From positions 3,038,001 through 3,102,000 of the forward strand of contig NZ_JBBGZW010000001.1 of NCBI RefSeq assembly GCF_037479095.1: 64,000 nt of DNA, given 5' to 3'. A program made the translations under genes and the position numbers. Positions within the stretch are counted from its first letter, which is position 1. Each line of letters begins with the position of its first letter. The stretch is from Pantoea nemavictus (GTDB taxonomy: Bacteria > Pseudomonadota > Gammaproteobacteria > Enterobacterales > Enterobacteriaceae). This document shows, one piece after another, positions 30,625 to 37,631 of the stretch. Below the pieces are notes generated by a model. It did no database searches, had not been told where the DNA came from, and was given only the letters and a program-made list of their open reading frames with translations.

Positions 30625-31743
30625 TCAGAACTGGTACGTCAGACCAACGGCCACGATGTCATCGTTGTTGAGTGACAGACGGTTGTCGTCGCTCAGCTGG
30701 TTGATTTTGTAATCAACAAAGGTCGACATGTTTTTGTTGAAGTAGTAAGTCGCGCCCACATCGATGTATTTAACCAGGTCCGCATCGCCGATACCTTCGA
30801 TGTCTTTGCCTTTGGTCTGAACGTAACCGATGGAAGGACGCAGGCCGAAGTCGAACTGATACTGAGCAACCAATTCGATGTTCTGCGCTTTGTTCGCTGC
30901 ACCTGATACTGCTGCGCCGGTAGCGGAATCCGTACCGCTGATTGGCGTCATGTTACGGGTTTCGGTGTAGATGGCCGCCAGGTAAACGCTGTTAGCATCA
31001 TATTTGATGCCCGCGCCCCATGAATCGGCTTTATCACCGGAACCGTATGCACGCGCTTGCTGCTGGTTAGTACGATCGGAAGAGGTAAGGGCAGACATCA
31101 GGCTGATGCCGCTATCACCAAGGGTGTAGCCCAGAGATGCACCGTAACCGTCGCCGTTCTGGCGTGAGGTATCGGTCGCGCTACCGCGTGCGTTGGCGCT
31201 GGTCGAATCGTTTTTGCCCTGATATTGCAGCGCGAAGCGCAGGCCATCAACCAGACCAAAGAAGTTGTTGTTGCGGTAAGTTGCCACGCCGGTCGCACGC
31301 GCGGTCATGAAGTTATCGGTACGCGCCGTACCGTCACCGCCAAACTCTGGGAACACGTCCGTCCAGGCCTCAACGTCGTACAGCACGCCGTAGTTACGAC
31401 CGTAGTCGAATGAACCGTATTGACCAAATTTCAGGCCAGCAAAGCCCAAACGGGTTTTGTTGCCAGTGTTAGCGTCAGAACCTTCAGAGTTGTTGACGTT
31501 GTATTGATATTCCCACTGACCGTAACCGGTCATCAGGTCATTAATCTGCGTCTGGCCCTTGAAACCGATACGCACGTAAGATTTGTCGCCATCGCTTGAC
31601 GCATTATCGCTGAAGTAGTGTTCAGCTTTAACACGGCCGTAGAAGTCCAGTTTATTACCGTCTTTGTTATAAACTTCTGCGGCGTTTGCGGTGGAAGCCA
31701 GTGCCAGCGCAGAAACAACCAATGCCAGTGTGCTTTTCTTCAT
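30625..31743 (-). CDS. phoE: Outer-membrane general porin, PhoE locus
   Basis: Trimeric beta-barrel porin of 372 residues in the OmpC/OmpF/PhoE family. The signal peptide ends at [20 protein letters not shown]; the constriction-loop PEFGGDGT stretch is present, and the terminal phenylalanine (LTYQF) directs outer-membrane assembly. Sequence alone does not separate PhoE from OmpC. Position between crl and proB and a Pho box upstream argue for the phosphate-starvation porin. It is about 20 residues longer than E. coli PhoE, mainly in extracellular-loop regions rich in Gly, Ser and Ala. Confidence 0.9.
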   Translation of the reverse strand: MKKSTLALVVSALALASTANAAEVYNKDGNKLDFYGRVKAEHYFSDNASSDGDKSYVRIGFKGQTQINDLMTGYGQWEYQYNVNNSEGSDANTGNKTRLGFAGLKFGQYGSFDYGRNYGVLYDVEAWTDVFPEFGGDGTARTDNFMTARATGVATYRNNNFFGLVDGLRFALQYQGKNDSTSANARGSATDTSRQNGDGYGASLGYTLGDSGISLMSALTSSDRTNQQQARAYGSGDKADSWGAGIKYDANSVYLAAIYTETRNMTPISGTDSATGAAVSGAANKAQNIELVAQYQFDFGLRPSIGYVQTKGKDIEGIGDADLVKYIDVGATYYFNKNMSTFVDYKINQLSDDNRLSLNNDDIVAVGLTYQF

Positions 31744-31823
31744 TTTGCTATCAATCCCAATGAGTAAAATTTGTTGTACCCGTGAAAGGTTTTGTAAAAC
31801 ACGGGACTTTTTACCGGTTGGCG

Positions 31824-31841
31824 ATGAAAGTTTTATGACAG
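31824..31841 (-). promoter_or_regulatory. Pho box upstream of phoE
   Basis: On the minus strand the sequence reads CTGTCAT-AAAA-CTTTCAT, two PhoB 7-mers separated by four AT bases, with one mismatch to CTGTCAT in the second. It lies 81-98 bases upstream of the porin start, a suitable position for PhoB activation. Confidence 0.7.
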
Positions 31842-31989
31842 TTTTTCGGTTTTCTTGTTAATCGCGAACTTTTGGTCTAGCGCATTGTCCGCGGATTTTT
31901 GTGCTTTTCCCCTTGCTGCTGTTGGCTTCCTTGCTCACTCCTGATAAAACGTCCCTTCGCAGATTTTTTTCTTACATGGCAGGAAAAAC

Positions 31990-33093
31990 ATGAGTGGCAG
32001 TCAGACCCTTGTGGTCAAGTTGGGTACTAGCGTCCTCACCGGCGGTTCGCGTCGGTTGAATCGGGCGCACATGGTGGAGCTGGTTCGTCAGTGTGCACAA
32101 CTGCACGCGGCGGGCCATCGCATTGTTATTGTGACCTCTGGCGCCATCGCCGCTGGACGCGAACACCTTGGTTACCCCGAACTGCCGCCTACCATCGCCT
32201 CAAAGCAGCTGCTGGCTGCGGTGGGGCAGAGCCGTTTGATCCAGCTGTGGGAACAACTTTTCTCGATTTACGGCATTCATATTGGACAAATGCTGCTGAC
32301 GCGCGCCGATATGGAAGATCGTGAACGCTTCCTCTACGCGCGTGACATGCTGCGTGCGCTGCTCGACAACCACATCGTACCGGTGATTAACGAGAACGAC
32401 GCGGTGGCGACCGCGGAGATTAAAGTCGGCGACAACGACAATCTGTCGGCGCTGGCCGCGATGCTTGGCGGTGCCGATAAACTGCTGCTGCTGACCGATC
32501 AGCAAGGGCTGTTCACCGCCGATCCACGCACGAATCCTGAAGCTGAATTGATCAGCGACGTGCACCAGATCGATGACGCGCTGCGTACCCTCGCCGGCGG
32601 CAGCGTTTCCGGCCTCGGCACCGGCGGCATGGCGACGAAACTGCAGGCGGCCGACGTCGCTTGCCGCGCCGGCATTGATGTGATTATCGCTGCGGGCAGC
32701 CGTCCCGACGTGATCAGTGACGTGCTGTATGGCAAACCGGTTGGCACGCGCTTCCATGCGCAGCAGTCGCCGCTGGAGAACCGCAAACGCTGGATCTTTG
32801 GCGCGCCGCCTGCCGGTGAAATCACCATTGATGATGGCGCGCTGGCCGCGATGCTCGAACGCGGCAGCTCGCTGCTGCCAAAAGGGATTCGTGAGGTGCA
32901 GGGCAATTTTTCGCGCGGTGAAGTGATCCGCATTCGCAATCTGCAAGGGCGAGATATCGCCCACGGCGTGACGCGTTACAATAGCGATGCCATGCGCATG
33001 ATTGCCGGTCATCACAGCCAGGAAATTGGCGAGATCCTCGGTTACGAATATGGCCCGGTAGCGGTGCACCGTGACGACATGATCGTCAGTTAA
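31990..33093 (+). CDS. proB: Glutamate 5-kinase
   Basis: First enzyme of proline synthesis, 367 residues as in E. coli. An N-terminal amino acid kinase domain ([63 protein letters not shown]) is followed from about residue 275 by a PUA domain. It phosphorylates glutamate and is normally feedback-inhibited by proline. AGGAAAAAC precedes the ATG. proA follows after 10 bases. Confidence 0.97.
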   Translation: MSGSQTLVVKLGTSVLTGGSRRLNRAHMVELVRQCAQLHAAGHRIVIVTSGAIAAGREHLGYPELPPTIASKQLLAAVGQSRLIQLWEQLFSIYGIHIGQMLLTRADMEDRERFLYARDMLRALLDNHIVPVINENDAVATAEIKVGDNDNLSALAAMLGGADKLLLLTDQQGLFTADPRTNPEAELISDVHQIDDALRTLAGGSVSGLGTGGMATKLQAADVACRAGIDVIIAAGSRPDVISDVLYGKPVGTRFHAQQSPLENRKRWIFGAPPAGEITIDDGALAAMLERGSSLLPKGIREVQGNFSRGEVIRIRNLQGRDIAHGVTRYNSDAMRMIAGHHSQEIGEILGYEYGPVAVHRDDMIVS

Positions 33094-33103
33094 GGAGCGG
33101 ATG

Positions 33104-34357
33104 ATGTTAGAAGAAATGGGTAAAGCGGCGCGCGCAGCGTCGTACAAGCTGGCGGAGCTCTCCACCGAACAGAAAAATCAGGTGCTGCTGACCATTGCCG
33201 ATCGTCTGGAAGCGGAAAGCGCCGACATTCTGGCAGCCAACGAGCAGGATCTGGCCGATGCACGGCAAAACGGCATGAGCGCAGCGCTGCTCGATCGTTT
33301 GACGCTCAACCCGCAGCGCCTGAAAGGCATTGCCGATGATGTGCGTCAGGTGTGTCGTCTGGCCGATCCGGTTGGCCAGCTGATTGATGGCGGCGTGCTG
33401 GATAGCGGCCTGCGCATTGAGCGTCGTCGCGTGCCGCTCGGCGTTATTGGCGTGATTTATGAAGCGCGTCCCAATGTGACCGTCGATGTCGCGTCGCTGT
33501 GCCTGAAAACCGGCAATGCGGCCATCTTGCGCGGCGGCAAAGAGACCTATCGCACCAACGCGGCTACCGTGCGGGTGATCCAAAATGCCCTGATGCAGCA
33601 CGGATTACCGGCGGGCGCGGTGCAGGCGATTGAAAATCCAGATCGCGAACTGGTTAATCAGCTGCTGAAGCTTGATCGCTACGTCGACATGCTGATCCCG
33701 CGCGGCGGCGCAGGTTTGCACAAGCTGTGCCGTGAGAACTCGACTATTCCGGTCATCACCGGCGGCATCGGCGTGTGTCATCTCTATCTCGATGAAACCA
33801 TGGAGACCGAGGCGGCGCTGGAGGTGATCGTCAATGCCAAGAAACAGCGGCCAAGCGCCTGTAACTCATTGGAAACGCTTCTGATTCATCGCCATCAGGC
33901 TGAGCGCTTTATCCCGGCATTCCTGCAGCGCATGGCGCAGGAGAAGATTGCGCTGCACGGCGACGAAAACGTGCTGGCGCTGCTGCAAAACGGTCCCGCT
34001 GATGTGGTGGCGGTGAAAGCAGAAAATTATGATGACGAATGGTTGTCGAACGATCTGAACGTCAAGCTGGTGGCCGATATTGATGCCGCCATTGCGCACA
34101 TTCGTCAGCACGGCACGCAGCACTCCGACGGCATCCTTACGCGCAGCATTGGCAACGCCAATCGCTTCGTCAACCAGGTTGATTCATCTGCGGTATACGT
34201 TAATGCCAGCACCCGTTTCACCGACGGCGGTCAGTTCGGCCTCGGCGCCGAAGTGGCGGTCAGCACGCAGAAGCTGCACGCGCGTGGACCGATGGGACTT
34301 GAAGCGCTAACCACCTATAAATGGATTGGTTGGGGCGACGATACGCTGCGTCGTTAA
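33104..34357 (+). CDS. proA: Glutamate-5-semialdehyde dehydrogenase (gamma-glutamyl phosphate reductase)
   Basis: Second proline-biosynthesis enzyme, 417 residues, NADPH-dependent, aldehyde dehydrogenase fold. The catalytic cysteine is in [37 protein letters not shown] and [18 protein letters not shown] are typical. Two ATG codons are adjacent; I prefer the second (33104), which matches the E. coli N-terminus and has better spacing from AAGGAG. In E. coli the tRNA gene thrW and a prophage follow proA; here a terminator and a small phage-like cassette follow and no tRNA is visible. Confidence 0.97.
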   Translation: MLEEMGKAARAASYKLAELSTEQKNQVLLTIADRLEAESADILAANEQDLADARQNGMSAALLDRLTLNPQRLKGIADDVRQVCRLADPVGQLIDGGVLDSGLRIERRRVPLGVIGVIYEARPNVTVDVASLCLKTGNAAILRGGKETYRTNAATVRVIQNALMQHGLPAGAVQAIENPDRELVNQLLKLDRYVDMLIPRGGAGLHKLCRENSTIPVITGGIGVCHLYLDETMETEAALEVIVNAKKQRPSACNSLETLLIHRHQAERFIPAFLQRMAQEKIALHGDENVLALLQNGPADVVAVKAENYDDEWLSNDLNVKLVADIDAAIAHIRQHGTQHSDGILTRSIGNANRFVNQVDSSAVYVNASTRFTDGGQFGLGAEVAVSTQKLHARGPMGLEALTTYKWIGWGDDTLRR

Positions 34358-34378
34358 TGTTCGCTCCTGCATGACAAT

Positions 34379-34407
34379 GGGCACCGAAAACGGTGCCCAT
34401 TTTTTTC
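34379..34407 (+). terminator. proBA terminator
   Basis: Perfect stem GGGCACCG / CGGTGCCC with an AAAA loop, followed by ATTTTTTT, 22 bases after the proA stop. Confidence 0.9.
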
Positions 34408-34703
34408 GCTTTCGATCCAGTTATTCCAAGAGCTTTTTGATTTATTTCTGTCATCTATGGCGGGGTCGCTGCTTTTCACCCATTTTTTCCTTTAGATGCT
34501 GGTCTTACTGCTACAGAACAATCCTGAAAACCCCTGTCAGAACAAGCGATATGGTAATGATCACTGGTTTCGGCTTAACCGAAAGGGATAATGATTGTCC
34601 AGCTTCATTGATAAAAGCGGTTGGGTAGTAAACTGACGGTAATATAAAATGAACTGGTAGCAAAAATGAAAATAACATTCAGTCTTTTACTGAAGGCAGA
34701 TTA
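34408..34703. other. Intergenic region between proA terminator and phage-type repressor
   Basis: No gene or tRNA is recognised. A perfect hairpin TTTCGG-CTTAA-CCGAAA lies at 34568-34584. A candidate repressor promoter is TTGGGT (34621-34626), 16 bases, TATAAA (34643-34648). Confidence 0.45.
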
Positions 34704-34718
34704 TTAACTGATGGTTAA
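34704..34718. promoter_or_regulatory. Operator palindrome overlapping the repressor start codon
   Basis: TTAACTGATGGTTAA is a perfect inverted repeat TTAAC-N5-GTTAA whose centre contains the repressor's ATG. Near-copies occur downstream of the repressor at 35494-35508 and 35516-35530. This looks like an autoregulatory site of the cassette repressor. Confidence 0.6.
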
Positions 34719-35442
34719 AAAAGAAAGTACCAGACAAGCATTTACTGCCAGGCTGATTGCCGCGTGCGAGAGCGCGGGAATTGTCGGACACGGACGGAAC
34801 AAACAGGTTGCGCTTGCTCTGCAAGAGAGGGGATGCAAGATCTCAACGCCGGGGGTTTGGAAATGGTTTAACGGACAATCAATTCCGGATGATAACAATT
34901 TGCTGGCGCTCAGCCAGTTATTAGACGTGCGCGTCGAGTGGCTGCAGTTTGGCATGGAAAAACCGGCTGCCTTGCTGACTCAGCGAAGCCTGGTTAACCC
35001 ACAACATCTGTTTCGCGTGGAGAGTCTGGATATCGGACAACACGGTGTGCGCAGCAGCAGTACGCGTGACGAACTGGTGGAAACCATTCAAGCCATTGAA
35101 TATGGGCTGGAAGAGGCGCGCGTACTGTTTAACGGCCGTCCGGCCGAAAATATTCGCCTCATCGCCCTCAACAGTGACTCAATGGCAGGCACCTTTGCGC
35201 CGCGCGATCAGCTGTTTGTCGATATCAGCGTGCATCGCTTCGATGGCGATGGCATTTATCTGTTTACGCTTGACGATCAGCTCTATCTCAAACGCCTGCA
35301 GCTGCAGCACAAGAAGGTGGCGGTAATCTCCGATAACAAGCGCTATGAGACCTGGTATTTAACGCTGGAAGAAGCGAAGACACTGCAGGTGGTAGCGCGG
35401 GTGATCATGAGCCAGGCGCGTGATTACCAAATTCTGGGCTGA
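34711..35442 (+). CDS. Phage CI-like repressor, XRE helix-turn-helix plus S24 peptidase-like domain
   Basis: Protein of 243 residues. The N-terminal part (about 8-75) is a phage-CI type helix-turn-helix ending LDVRVEWLQFG. The C-terminal part (about 145-235) is a LexA/CI S24-like domain with the serine in ALNSDSMAGTF and the lysine in LYLKRLQLQ. The linker lacks the Ala-Gly or Cys-Gly cleavage dipeptide at the usual distance before the serine, so RecA-stimulated self-cleavage may not occur. Operator palindromes cover its start and the promoter region downstream. It is the probable master switch of the lysis/tailspike cassette. Confidence 0.85.
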   Translation: MVKKESTRQAFTARLIAACESAGIVGHGRNKQVALALQERGCKISTPGVWKWFNGQSIPDDNNLLALSQLLDVRVEWLQFGMEKPAALLTQRSLVNPQHLFRVESLDIGQHGVRSSSTRDELVETIQAIEYGLEEARVLFNGRPAENIRLIALNSDSMAGTFAPRDQLFVDISVHRFDGDGIYLFTLDDQLYLKRLQLQHKKVAVISDNKRYETWYLTLEEAKTLQVVARVIMSQARDYQILG

Positions 35443-35493
35443 TCACAAAACGGCAGGTTGCGACAAAAAAATATTTTGGCTGAAATCATAAAT

Positions 35494-35530
35494 TTAACTG
35501 ATGGTAAATAAAAAATTAACCATTGGTGTT
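35494..35530. promoter_or_regulatory. Twin operators of the lysis-cassette promoter
   Basis: TTAACTGATGGTAAA (35494-35508) and TTAACCATTGGTGTT (35516-35530) are variants of the TTAAC-N5-GTTAA palindrome at the repressor start. They are spaced 22 bases, about two helical turns, like lambda OR1/OR2, and abut the -35 of the downstream promoter. A weaker third half-site, GTTAA at 35550-35554, is possible. Confidence 0.55.
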
Positions 35531-35558
35531 TGCCAATGCATTAGAACCTGTTAATAAT
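35530..35558 (+). promoter_or_regulatory. Promoter of the lysis/tailspike operon
   Basis: TTGCCA (35530-35535), 17-base spacer, AATAAT (35553-35558): each hexamer has five of six consensus bases. It overlaps or adjoins the repressor operators and directs transcription into the nut site and the N-like gene. Confidence 0.6.
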
Positions 35559-35856
35559 TTGAGCATGGATGGACGACATACCTGCTCCCGGATGAGCCCG
35601 CTCTTAAACAATTGAGGCGCTGCACAAGCGCGATACATACCATCCAAAGTTAGTGAACTTTGGGATGGGGTGGATACGCACTTTGCAGCGTTGTCAGTTG
35701 CCCTCTGTTTTTCACTCTCCTCTACTTCACCCTGGCCGTTAACACTGCCGGGCGAGTTGACGTCGAGTATTTCCAGAGGAACAACCGACGCTTCGGTTTA
35801 AGCCGAATCGCCGTGCCTGCCACCCCATCGCCAAAGACTCATTCACAGGAGGAGTT
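35559..35856 (+). other. Leader region of the lysis/tailspike operon
   Basis: About 300 bases of probable untranslated RNA upstream of the N-like gene. It contains the nut site (separate entry), a long hairpin at 35640-35668 (CCATCCAAAGTT / AACTTTGGGATGG with one bulge) and TTCGGTTTAAGCCGAA at 35792-35807, an approximate inverted copy of the hairpin at 34568-34584. A TTG-initiated frame from 35660 lacks a ribosome-binding site and is not called as a gene. Confidence 0.5.
35599..35631 (+). promoter_or_regulatory. Lambda-type nut site (boxA and boxB)
   Basis: boxA is CGCTCTTAAACA at 35599-35610, sharing CGCTCTTA and the final ACA with the lambda boxA. Six bases later, boxB GCGCTGCACAAGCGC at 35617-35631 folds as a 5-bp stem (GCGCT/AGCGC) with pentaloop GCACA; leaving out the fourth loop base gives GCAA, a GNRA-like loop. 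The stem is the same as in the P22 boxB I recall. The next gene encodes an N-like protein, its expected partner. Confidence 0.75.
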
Positions 35857-36135
35857 ATGGCGATCATCCAGTACGGAAAATCAGTATTCTCAGGCAATGC
35901 ACGCACGCGCCGTCATCGGCGGCGCCAGTCCCTCAGTCGCCTTAAGCGCAGCATCGACAGCGCGCTCGGCATCGAATATGAAAACGTCACCTTACGCACC
36001 GCTGAGCGCATCTGCCAGCGCCAGACGCAATCACGCGTCGACAGTGCGGTGTTAGCTCCCACACGCGTCCATCAGACGCAAGCGAGTTTCGATAACTGCT
36101 GTTTACCCCACGTTTATTTGTACGCCGTGCGCTAA
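35857..36135 (+). CDS. N-like transcription antitermination protein (P22 type)
   Basis: Small basic protein of 92 residues with a strong ribosome-binding site (AGGAGG). The N-terminus reads MAIIQYGKSVFSGNA and continues TRRHRRRQSLSRLKR: an arginine-rich motif at residues 14-31. I recall phage P22 N as containing YGKS, GNAKTRRHERRR in the same order, so this is almost certainly a lambda/P22-type N protein that binds boxB RNA and lets RNA polymerase pass terminators. A matching nut site lies about 230 bases upstream. The C-terminal half is not recognisable in detail. Confidence 0.75.
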   Translation: MAIIQYGKSVFSGNARTRRHRRRQSLSRLKRSIDSALGIEYENVTLRTAERICQRQTQSRVDSAVLAPTRVHQTQASFDNCCLPHVYLYAVR

Positions 36136-36161
36136 GTCCTTCTCTCCCTTTCCCCACTTTT

Positions 36162-36270
36162 AAGCGGAACGTTTCAATGGTGCTCACTGTTTAACCATTC
36201 TTGAGCGTTTCGCTTACCAAACAATGCGCTGAGATCGATAAACGATCAGCGAGATTTATGTGTTTTTGCC
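36162..36270 (+). terminator. Terminator-like hairpins between N-like gene and endolysin
   Basis: Two candidates. A long imperfect inverted repeat spans 36162-36215 (AAGCGGAACG...ATGGT pairing with AACCATT...CGTTTCGCTT). A second stem at 36228-36250 (GCTGAGATCG / CGATCAGC, bulged) is followed by ATTTATGTGTTTTTG. They sit where an N-dependent operon would need terminators. Confidence 0.45.
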
Positions 36271-36324
36271 ATTTTGCGCAGCCATTTTCAGACTATTGCG
36301 CCCGTTAAAGAGGAACCAACCACT

Positions 36325-36792
36325 ATGAGCCAGATTATTGCCATCCTGAATTTCGAAGAGGGTTATCGCGAAGCGCCTTACCTCGACACGTTGGGCTTTC
36401 CGACGGTCGCTGGCGGTATTCGCATCGGCCCAAAAGGCGCATCGCTGAGCAATTACATTTTCCAGGTGCCACGACCGGTGGGGGATGTATGGAAGCAGTG
36501 CATCGTCGAGGGCAAAGTGCTGCAGATGCATCAGCGCGCGCTGGTGCAACAGGCGCTTGCCAAGTGCAATGAGGCGCGTAGCGATGTGCTGATCAGCATG
36601 GGGTATCAACTCGGTGTGGATGGCCTCGCGATGTTTCGCGGCATGCTCACCTCCATCACGCAAGGCGACTTTGATGCCGCCGCCAATGCCATGCTCGACA
36701 GCCTGTGGGCGCGGCAGACATCCGGCCGTGCACGGCGCCATGCCGAAGTGATGCGCAGCGGCACCTATGACATTTATCGGGGGCTGCTATGA
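36325..36792 (+). CDS. Phage endolysin, T4-type lysozyme (GH24)
   Basis: Muramidase-like protein of 155 residues. Alignment with T4 lysozyme by eye places the catalytic glutamate at Glu12 (FEEGYREAPYLD), the aspartate at Asp21 and the threonine at Thr27 (GFPTVAGG), with the same E-x8-D-x5-T spacing. The C-terminal GRARRHAEVMRSGTYDIYRG stretch resembles the lysozyme tail. No signal or signal-anchor sequence is present, so export should need the holin. I chose the ATG at 36325 (AGAGGA upstream). The stop overlaps the holin start (ATGA). Confidence 0.82.
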   Translation: MSQIIAILNFEEGYREAPYLDTLGFPTVAGGIRIGPKGASLSNYIFQVPRPVGDVWKQCIVEGKVLQMHQRALVQQALAKCNEARSDVLISMGYQLGVDGLAMFRGMLTSITQGDFDAAANAMLDSLWARQTSGRARRHAEVMRSGTYDIYRGLL

Positions 36793-37139
36793 ATCTGAAA
36801 CTGCTGATTTTTGTTACTGCGGTGCTGGCGGTGATCGTCGTGGTGATGGTGATGCAGCGCTTCACCACGCTGGAGTTCGTCAAGCATGCGCGGCTGTTAT
36901 TCAAAACCTGGTCGGTGTGGCTGGCGTCACTCGGTTCGATGCTCAGCGCGTGGGTGCAATCTTTTCCCAGTGCTGCGCTCGATGCGTGGAACAGCATGCC
37001 GCCAGATGTGAAAGCGATTCTGCCGCACAACTATCTCGGTTTGATTGGCGCCTTCATGGTGGCGATGGGCGTGATTGCGCAATTCGTTCGCCAGAAAGGT
37101 CTCAACCAGCAGAAAACAGCGATGGAGGAAAAAGCATGA
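36789..37139 (+). CDS. Holin-like membrane protein
   Basis: Protein of 116 residues with a strongly hydrophobic N-terminal helix (about 5-22), an amphipathic segment with WLASLGSMLSAWVQSFPSAALDAW, and a second transmembrane stretch NYLGLIGAFMVAMGVIAQF (about 81-99), then a charged tail. This architecture and its place directly after endolysin and before the spanin genes fit a phage holin. ATGA overlaps join it to both neighbours. Function is inferred from topology and order. Confidence 0.7.
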   Translation: MNLKLLIFVTAVLAVIVVVMVMQRFTTLEFVKHARLLFKTWSVWLASLGSMLSAWVQSFPSAALDAWNSMPPDVKAILPHNYLGLIGAFMVAMGVIAQFVRQKGLNQQKTAMEEKA

Positions 37140-37429
37140 CATTTCTCATGGCAATGCTCGGCGGCAGCTGGCACTGGCTCGCCGCACTGGCGGGCGTGAT
37201 TGCCGCGCTGGCTGCCAGTTATTTCGGCGGTAAGAAAATCGGCAAGGTGCAGCAACAATCCCAATCCGCCGTGGAAAACGCCGACAAAGCGGCAGCCCAG
37301 GCGGTGGCAGTTAATCAGCAGCAGCAACAGCTGCGCGAGGAGGCCAAACGTGTGGAAGCCAGCAATCTTAATCTTGATGACGCTGCTGCTCGCGACAAGC
37401 TGCAGCAATCGAAATACCACCAGCCCTGA
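37136..37429 (+). CDS. Inner-membrane spanin (Rz-like)
   Basis: Protein of 97 residues: an N-terminal transmembrane anchor (about 8-28, WHWLAALAGVIAALAASYFG) followed by a polar Q/K/A-rich helix likely to be a periplasmic coiled coil (residues 32-90). This is the Rz i-spanin plan. I chose the ATG at 37136, which overlaps the holin stop (ATGA); the longer frame has no support. The 3' part contains the start of an Rz1-like gene in another frame, the classical nested spanin arrangement. Confidence 0.72.
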   Translation: MTFLMAMLGGSWHWLAALAGVIAALAASYFGGKKIGKVQQQSQSAVENADKAAAQAVAVNQQQQQLREEAKRVEASNLNLDDAAARDKLQQSKYHQP

Positions 37430-37580
37430 AGCCCCTGTCGTCATCGACTCTGCCTGTACCCTTTTTTCCCCGATTTACACCCACGGCAATGATGCCGAGC
37501 GCATGGACGTTCGTACCGTGCGCGCCATCAACAACCACAACGATCTTTGGGAACAGCACTGCGGCCAACCGGCCAAATAA
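37350..37580 (+). CDS. Outer-membrane lipoprotein spanin (Rz1-like), nested GTG start
   Basis: Frame-shifted relative to the Rz-like gene and starting inside it. A GTG at 37350 has GAGGAGG six bases upstream, giving 76 residues: a short lipoprotein signal (WKPAILILMTLLLATSC) with lipobox ATSC, then a small periplasmic domain containing two more cysteines. The mature lipoprotein would insert in the outer membrane and meet Rz to fuse the two membranes in the last step of lysis. In lambda, Rz1 is likewise embedded in Rz. Confidence 0.7.
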   Translation: MWKPAILILMTLLLATSCSNRNTTSPEAPVVIDSACTLFSPIYTHGNDAERMDVRTVRAINNHNDLWEQHCGQPAK

Positions 37581-37631
37581 CGCTGCTCTCACGCATTTGC
37601 ATTACCTACCTGAAAAGCCGAGGAGGCTATG

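Noticed and set aside
34408-34703. tRNA-Thr (thrW) downstream of proA, as in E. coli
   Set aside because: No cloverleaf or T-loop consensus could be found in this stretch.
35660-36055. 132-codon TTG-started frame overlapping the N-like gene
   Set aside because: No ribosome-binding site; it overlaps a leader with hairpins and then the N-like gene in another frame. The hydrophobic start is probably fortuitous.
36325-37580. Interpretation of the lysis genes as part of an R-type pyocin or tailocin
   Set aside because: No tube, sheath, baseplate or chaperone genes are present between proA and yafN, only lysis and tailspike-like genes.
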